Positions 4,257-7,271 of a stretch of DNA of 7,271 nt are shown here, in pieces. Every line of letters begins with the position of its first letter. Position 1 is the first letter of the stretch. Both the position numbers and the translations under genes were made by a program. This DNA comes from Chloroflexota bacterium (GTDB lineage Bacteria > Chloroflexota > Anaerolineae > J102): the NCBI GenBank assembly GCA_013152695.1, contig JAADFV010000105.1:1-7271 (forward strand), read 5' to 3'. Below the pieces are notes generated by a model. That model was not told where the DNA came from. It was given only the letters and a program-made list of their open reading frames with translations, and searched no databases.

Positions 4257-4576
4257 TGGCGTACCAGCGCAAGACCAATAGGGCCTACCGCAAGATCGCC
4301 ATGACCGAGATCGGGGAGGCACCCTGTGATCAATGTCGTCACGCACCCCGCTGCGGGTCCGAATTGCTGGCTTGTTCCGTGTTTTCTGATTGGGTGAATG
4401 AGAAGGGCAGCCCTGATACCGATTTCCCGGGCGAATGGGCCCCCACCAGAAAAATCTATCAGGCGATTTATTTTTCCGGGACGGAAAAAACTTGGAACGA
4501 AGACCGAGCCATTACGCTGGTGGAAGACGGCCCAGACCGAGTGCAATTAACTGCATCAAGGGAGGACGCAGCATGA
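4256..4576 (+). CDS. small four-cysteine (zinc-binding type) protein
   Basis: A 106-residue protein from ATG 4256 (TGATG overlap with the previous gene), with AGGTGG upstream; GTG 4247 in the same frame is an alternative start. Cysteines 24, 27, 33 and 40 (APCDQCRHAPRCGSELLAC) form a C-x2-C-x5-C-x6-C cluster, followed by aromatic SVFSDWV and PTRKIYQAIYF. This is a recurring pattern in small phage zinc-ribbon proteins of unknown role. The N-terminus is basic (QRKTNRAYRK), which could contact nucleic acid. It ends overlapping the next ATG. Zinc binding is inferred from spacing only. Confidence 0.65.
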   Translation: MAYQRKTNRAYRKIAMTEIGEAPCDQCRHAPRCGSELLACSVFSDWVNEKGSPDTDFPGEWAPTRKIYQAIYFSGTEKTWNEDRAITLVEDGPDRVQLTASREDAA

Positions 4577-4788
4577 GTGATCGCAGGTGCGTATCAATCG
4601 AGGTCAGGAAGAACTCCAAGCTGGTAGGCGTGTTTCCATCAATTCGCACGGGAGCCGCTCTGCTGAACTTGAGCGAGAAGAAACTTTCCGACTGTCTTGC
4701 CGGGCGGCAGCGAACTACCGGGGACGGGTACACTGTCCAGTACTGGTCTGGTCGGGCTGCTCACGGTGGTAGGGGACCGAACAGGTGA
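4573..4788 (+). CDS. free-standing NUMOD1-like DNA-binding protein
   Basis: A 71-residue protein from ATG 4573 (ATGA overlap), eight bases after GGGAGG. VSIEVRKNSKLVGVFPSIRTGAALLNLSEKKLSDCLAGRQRTTGDGYTVQYW (in pieces: a beta-strand pair, FPSIRTGAALLNLS helix, KLSDCLAGR recognition helix, GYTVQYW strand) matches the pattern of NUMOD1/IENR1 modules, the small DNA-binding repeats found at the C-termini of homing endonucleases. Here it makes up almost the whole protein and no nuclease domain is fused. It might act as a small DNA-binding regulator or as an accessory to the HNH-like protein at 5188. The tail RAAHGGRGPNR is basic. The assignment rests on the motif pattern alone. Confidence 0.6.
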   Translation: MSDRRCVSIEVRKNSKLVGVFPSIRTGAALLNLSEKKLSDCLAGRQRTTGDGYTVQYWSGRAAHGGRGPNR

Positions 4789-5060
4789 GTGCAAGTCACG
4801 CTCAACAACAGTGGAATACTCACGCCTCCGGCCGCCGGTTGCCGGACAAAGCCACCGACACAGAACGCCTTAAAATATTACGCCTCGATCTGCACACCCT
4901 GCGGGAGGCGGTACAGTTTCTGAACCAAGAACTTGATGATGACTTCACATCCACCATTGATACCGTAATGATCATGGATCATATCGATGAACTCAAACAC
5001 GGGCTGGAGCATGTCAGGTTGAACATCAAGATATTGAAAGCAGCAATGAAAGCCGCATGA
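4785..5060 (+). CDS. unknown helical 91-residue protein
   Basis: GTG 4785 overlaps the previous stop (GTGA), with AGGGGA upstream. After a polar N-terminus the protein is almost entirely helical with heptad-like leucines (LKILRLDLHTLREAVQFL, then IDELKHGLEHVRLNIKIL), suggesting a short two-helix coiled-coil and a dimer. It is acidic in the middle (QELDDDF). No family is recognised. It is the last gene of the operon from 3642, and no clear terminator follows in the 127-base gap before the next gene. Confidence 0.6.
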   Translation: MSASHAQQQWNTHASGRRLPDKATDTERLKILRLDLHTLREAVQFLNQELDDDFTSTIDTVMIMDHIDELKHGLEHVRLNIKILKAAMKAA

Positions 5061-5068
5061 CGGATTCA

Positions 5069-5096
5069 TTGACGAAGCAGAGCACTACACTATTAC
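5069..5096 (+). promoter_or_regulatory. candidate promoter in the 5061-5187 gap
   Basis: TTGACG (5069-5074, 5/6) is followed after 16 bases by TATTAC (5091-5096, 4/6). A second, perfect TATAAT lies at 5135-5140 but has no matching -35. Either could serve the genes from 5188 on. Confidence 0.4.
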
Positions 5097-5187
5097 AAAA
5101 ATCGGTGGTTTCCAGCATATCCCTGTGTGCTCGGTATAATCATTTCAGCAAGTTAGAAATGGCACTATTAGAGAATCTATAAGCACC

Positions 5188-5619
5188 GTGACAAATGATT
5201 ACAACGGCTTCACTGGCAGGCAAAGAGATCGCAAGCTACGCGCTCTGCACCGACTGCATGCCGAAGGCATATATCCGGGTACCGGCAGGCCGTGCGACCT
5301 GTGCAATGATCCTGACGCAGCCACGGCACCGCATTCTGAGGATTACTCCGAACCATACCAGTGGGAACCACCAGCCGTGTATGCCGTATGCGGATCATGC
5401 CATCGATGGTTGCACCAACGATTCCGTAGGCCAGTAGACTGGGAAGCCTTCAAACATCATGTTGCCCGTGGCGGGTATGCACTTGAGTTTGCCAAAGGCC
5501 CTGTCCTCAAGGAACGGAAGGCAGCCCGTGCGGAGGGCGAGTCATACCAGTGGAAGCCAATCCCGGGCCGCAACACTGTGCAACTTAATGCAACTGTTTG
5601 GTGGGAGAAGCTCAAGTAA
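5188..5619 (+). CDS. HNH-like zinc-binding protein
   Basis: A 143-residue protein read from GTG 5188; the ribosome site is weak (GAGAATCTATAAGCACC), but there is no better in-frame start. The core is RPCDLC (Cys36, Cys39), then PHSEDYSEP (residues 48-56) and VCGSCHRWLHQRF (Cys68, Cys71, His72, His76). This is the layout of the phage HNH/zinc-finger group that normally reads HHEDYSKP...WLCxxCHxxxH. Here the first His of the HH pair is replaced by Pro, so nuclease activity is uncertain; the zinc site looks intact. The C-terminal half (VDWEAFKHHVARGGYALEF, then YQWKPIPGR) is unassigned. It could be a nicking or structure-specific nuclease, or a degenerate DNA-binding protein. Confidence 0.65.
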   Translation: MTNDYNGFTGRQRDRKLRALHRLHAEGIYPGTGRPCDLCNDPDAATAPHSEDYSEPYQWEPPAVYAVCGSCHRWLHQRFRRPVDWEAFKHHVARGGYALEFAKGPVLKERKAARAEGESYQWKPIPGRNTVQLNATVWWEKLK

Positions 5620-5688
5620 AGAAAGCACTTTACCTGCACTGTGTGCGGTCGAGAATAAGGGCAATCAACGAGCCCGAAGGTGCTTACC

Positions 5689-5868
5689 ATGTCGATATGC
5701 AACACCTGCCTGCAAGAGTTACCACTGGAAGCCCACCTGAATGATACCGACCACGACACTGAGCGTGGAGCCCTGTGGGAAGACTACCGGCTGATGTTCG
5801 GACACAACCCTACCACCAGCAATCTATCCGCTGTACGGGCTGCCATCGATAGTGGGGAACCGTTATGA
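5689..5868 (+). CDS. 59-residue CxxC micro-protein
   Basis: ATG 5689 follows CCCGAAGGTGCTTACC; the in-frame GTG at 5680 lies within that ribosome site and is less likely. The N-terminus MSICNTC has Cys4 and Cys7, with His16 and His22 following, a possible C2H2-type zinc site, then an acidic helical stretch (ERGALWEDYRLMF) and a polar tail. No family is recognised. Its stop TGA overlaps the next start in ATGA, so the two are coupled. Probably co-transcribed with the HNH-like gene 69 bases upstream. Confidence 0.5.
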   Translation: MSICNTCLQELPLEAHLNDTDHDTERGALWEDYRLMFGHNPTTSNLSAVRAAIDSGEPL

Positions 5869-6050
5869 GTAGCCAGCTCAGTTATCAGGAACGTCTGCGT
5901 ATTGGGGAACTGCGGCGGGTATCGCTGGTACTCCCGCTTGAGGTCTACTGCAAGCTGAAGTACATCACCCAGACGGAAGACAGAACAGAACTACTCACCC
6001 GGTTGATCATGGAAGAGTGGCACCGGCAAGGGGAGCCCATACCTGAGTAA
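5865..6050 (+). CDS. ribbon-helix-helix-like small protein
   Basis: A 61-residue protein from ATG 5865 (ATGA overlap), after TGGGGAACCGTT. LRRVSLVLPLEVYCKLKYITQTEDRTELLTRLIMEEWHRQ (in segments: a basic strand RRVSLVLP, helix LEVYCKLKYI, turn EDRTE, helix LLTRLIMEEWHRQ) is the shape of a MetJ/Arc ribbon-helix-helix repressor, which binds DNA as a dimer with the strand in the major groove. It may regulate the palindromes at 3520-3557, the only prominent operator-like sites apart from the LexA box, but this is conjecture. It is the last plus-strand gene; the 42 bases to the convergent gene hold no clear terminator. Confidence 0.55.
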   Translation: MSSQLSYQERLRIGELRRVSLVLPLEVYCKLKYITQTEDRTELLTRLIMEEWHRQGEPIPE

Positions 6051-6092
6051 CGTGCAATCAATTATTTGGTTGGAGGGAAGATTTACCAGATA

Positions 6093-6569
6093 CTATCTGA
6101 AGGGCCTCGGGGCCAAGCACATGTGCTTGTCAAACCTGTCGTCCAGCGTAAGAAGTTCATCATGGAACCAGTCCCGAGCTTCACGCTTTTTCAATGCCAG
6201 ACTGGGGTACCGCTGATCCTCCTTGGGTAATCCATCAAGTTCAGCCTCTATAGTCTCCAAATCGCTTAGCCTCATCACTGCCTTGTCCATGAACTGATGG
6301 ATATCCTTGTCAAAAAGGAATCTCGCCAACTGCGCGGCTTTACAGAATTCCAATGCATCGATGGATTTGGTGGAAGACTTCCTTGTAATCTCACCAAATA
6401 GGCCGAGGATTTCTTCGTATAACTTGAAACGCCTGTCGAACAATTCGTGTCGCAACCGCAGACGGTTGGTGTTCCACTGCTGCCATGCGATCCACACGCC
6501 GAGTACAGCTATCGTTGGGACGAGAAGGCTCTGCATAATATCTATCCAGTCTTTCTCACAGGAAGCCAT
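6093..6569 (-). CDS. one-pass inner-membrane protein with cytoplasmic helical domain
   Basis: A 158-residue protein. After MASCEKDWIDIM comes one hydrophobic segment, about residues 13-31 (QSLLVPTIAVLGVWIAW), then QQWNTNRLRLRHELFDRRFKLYEEIL. The W-x-N-R-x-R-x-x-LFDRRF-x-x-YE pattern recurs in small membrane proteins of prophages and islands whose role is unknown. The rest is charged and helical, probably cytoplasmic. The start overlaps the preceding gene by 14 bases, so translation is coupled and the two products probably act together. Minus orientation and a position at the att end suggest cargo rather than core functions; a defence or exclusion role is possible but not shown. Confidence 0.65.
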   Translation of the reverse strand: MASCEKDWIDIMQSLLVPTIAVLGVWIAWQQWNTNRLRLRHELFDRRFKLYEEILGLFGEITRKSSTKSIDALEFCKAAQLARFLFDKDIHQFMDKAVMRLSDLETIEAELDGLPKEDQRYPSLALKKREARDWFHDELLTLDDRFDKHMCLAPRPFR

Positions 6570-6966
6570 ATTCGCCGCTCTTTTCCCAATTCGACATAGA
6601 TGCTAATACCGCTTCCCCGGGGTGAATATTGCTTCCCGTCCACGATACGAAGGATGCAGCTATTGGGGAGGGCATGGCGGCGCCCCAGTTCTTTACACTG
6701 GCCGTGGCCAGCCGGAATGGTTTCTTGTTGGCATAGAGTATCGTTAGCGTCCAGAAGACAACTGCGTTGGTGGCTTCAGGGTTTGCATCTAAGGCAGAGG
6801 CACCATCGATCACCATCTGTACGATCTGTTGAAATGCCTTTTGCTGTCCGGAGTTCGACAGCCACGGTACCCGGGGCAGGGAGCCCTCTAATCTGTGCAT
6901 CAGTTCGGCGGCTGCCTTTGCGACGTTCCCTTGGTCATGTGGATCGAACATCATGCGGTTTCCCAT
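6556..6966 (-). CDS. unknown 136-residue protein, first gene of cargo pair
   Basis: ATG at 6966-6964 (minus) is preceded by AAGGGGGTGGC, a good ribosome site. The sequence starts MGNRMMFDPHDQGNVAKAAAELMHRL; the middle segment NAVVFWTLTILYANKKPF (about residues 67-84) is hydrophobic but short, so it may be a buried helix rather than a membrane span. The end is ASMSNWEKSGEYGFL. I recognise no family. It overlaps the membrane-protein gene by 14 bases. The 218 bases upstream hold att-associated repeats; no convincing promoter was found there. Confidence 0.55.
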   Translation of the reverse strand: MGNRMMFDPHDQGNVAKAAAELMHRLEGSLPRVPWLSNSGQQKAFQQIVQMVIDGASALDANPEATNAVVFWTLTILYANKKPFRLATASVKNWGAAMPSPIAASFVSWTGSNIHPGEAVLASMSNWEKSGEYGFL

Positions 6967-7023
6967 GCCACCCCCTTCACTTGGTTTGAGACCGCAGTGT
7001 ATCGTCCTGTCCGGGCGCTGAAC

Positions 7024-7069
7024 AGACCCCTATAGACCCCCTTCTCGCGGCGCACTCACGGCGCACTCA
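7024..7069 (+). repeat. phased direct repeats near att, candidate arm-type sites
   Basis: AGACCCC occurs twice ten bases apart (7024-7030, 7034-7040). Eight bases on, CGGCGCACTCA is repeated in tandem (7048-7058, 7059-7069). Both repeat periods are about one helical turn. Short direct repeats 100-160 bases inside the crossover region are where tyrosine integrases place arm-type binding sites or excisionase its sites. Assignment inferred from position and phasing. Confidence 0.45.
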
Positions 7070-7182
7070 CCACCAAATAATGCCCAAAATGGACAATAAG
7101 GCACAACTAACAAACTGCGCTACAGCTTTGTATTTTCTATTGTTACTTGTTTTTGTTTGTTGTGGAAAATTGGATAAATCGA

Positions 7183-7228
7183 ACTCGTAATGAGAAGGTC
7201 GGGGGTTCGACTCCTCTTTCCGGCACCA
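7183..7228 (+). other. attR: attachment site: 3' part of tRNA-Thr(CGT) with CCA
   Basis: The sequence has the anticodon loop with CGT at 7186-7188, the anticodon 3' strand TGAGA, the variable loop, a T-arm around TTCGACT, the acceptor strand TTCCGGC, A and CCA, and closely resembles bacterial tRNA-Thr for ACG codons. Upstream of about 7183 the anticodon stem no longer pairs and there is no D-arm or acceptor 5' strand, so it is not a whole tRNA. This is the duplicated core left when an element integrates into a tRNA 3' half, with crossover in the anticodon loop. The intact tRNA should lie left of int. Bases 7229-7271 are host flank. Confidence 0.85.
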
Positions 7229-7271
7229 TTAATTTTCAAAGGCTTGGAATGCCCTGATTAATTCGATCTTT

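Noticed and set aside
6600..6989. 129-codon plus-strand frame opposite the 136-residue gene.
   Set aside because: Arginine-rich shadow with no ribosome site; the minus frame has a good Shine-Dalgarno and is overlapped by a coupled gene.
7183..7228. A complete functional tRNA gene.
   Set aside because: Only the part from the anticodon loop to CCA is present; the D-arm, 5' acceptor strand and anticodon 5' strand do not match.
1..7271. CRISPR array or insertion sequence.
   Set aside because: No regularly spaced identical repeats with unique spacers, and no transposase or terminal inverted repeats were seen.

Overview
The window looks like almost all of a small integrative genetic element (phage-satellite or mini-island type) in a gammaproteobacterium. 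Three things point there. The 3' end of a tRNA-Thr gene (anticodon CGT, encoded CCA) lies near the right edge at about 7183-7228 and serves as an attachment site. A near-consensus LexA box of the CTGT-N8-ACAG type sits at 2398-2417. The gene content (tyrosine integrase, excisionase-like protein, replication initiator, AlpA regulator, many tiny genes) is typical. The tRNA sequence resembles those of Pseudomonas/Marinobacter/Halomonas-like bacteria, but the genus cannot be fixed. No capsid, tail or portal gene is visible, and no convincing terminase. The left att site and the start of the integrase lie just outside the window, so the element is probably only about 7.5-8 kb.

Layout, left to right. 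(1) 1-1181: integrase lacking its N-terminus, then a short excisionase-like winged-helix protein. (2) 1181-2398: replication module. The initiator is probably translated from GTG 1292 and has an internal cluster of four iterons (1692-1791) followed by an A/T-rich stretch, an arrangement like the lambda O gene. Its leader is covered on the opposite strand by a well-formed candidate antisense RNA with promoter, three stem-loops and terminator. A 9-codon leader ORF overlaps the initiator start, as in plasmid copy-number control. (3) 2398-3377: SOS-type promoter, AlpA-like regulator and small unknown genes, closed by a plus-strand terminator. (4) 3399-3641: regulatory island without a conventional gene. 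A structured RNA of about 130 nt is predicted on the minus strand; it carries a 15/16 copy of the 3' tail of 16S rRNA (the anti-Shine-Dalgarno) next to its own near-perfect Shine-Dalgarno. A divergent extended -10 promoter drives the next operon. (5) 3642-5060: five tightly packed small genes of mostly unknown function, including a four-cysteine protein and a free-standing NUMOD1-like protein. (6) 5188-6050: an HNH-like zinc protein, a CxxC micro-protein and a ribbon-helix-helix-like protein. (7) 6093-6966, minus strand: a two-gene unit encoding an unknown protein and a one-pass membrane protein, probably cargo. (8) 6967-7228: att region with helically phased direct repeats (candidate integrase arm sites) and the tRNA-derived core, then host DNA.

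Inferred working model: the integrase, with the excisionase-like protein and AlpA, moves the element in and out of the tRNA-Thr gene. DNA damage relieves LexA at alpA, coupling excision to SOS, when prophages are also induced. The initiator replicates the excised circle under antisense control. The 16S-tail-mimic RNA may tune translation of element, host or helper-phage messages. Everything beyond sequence motifs and family resemblance is inference.
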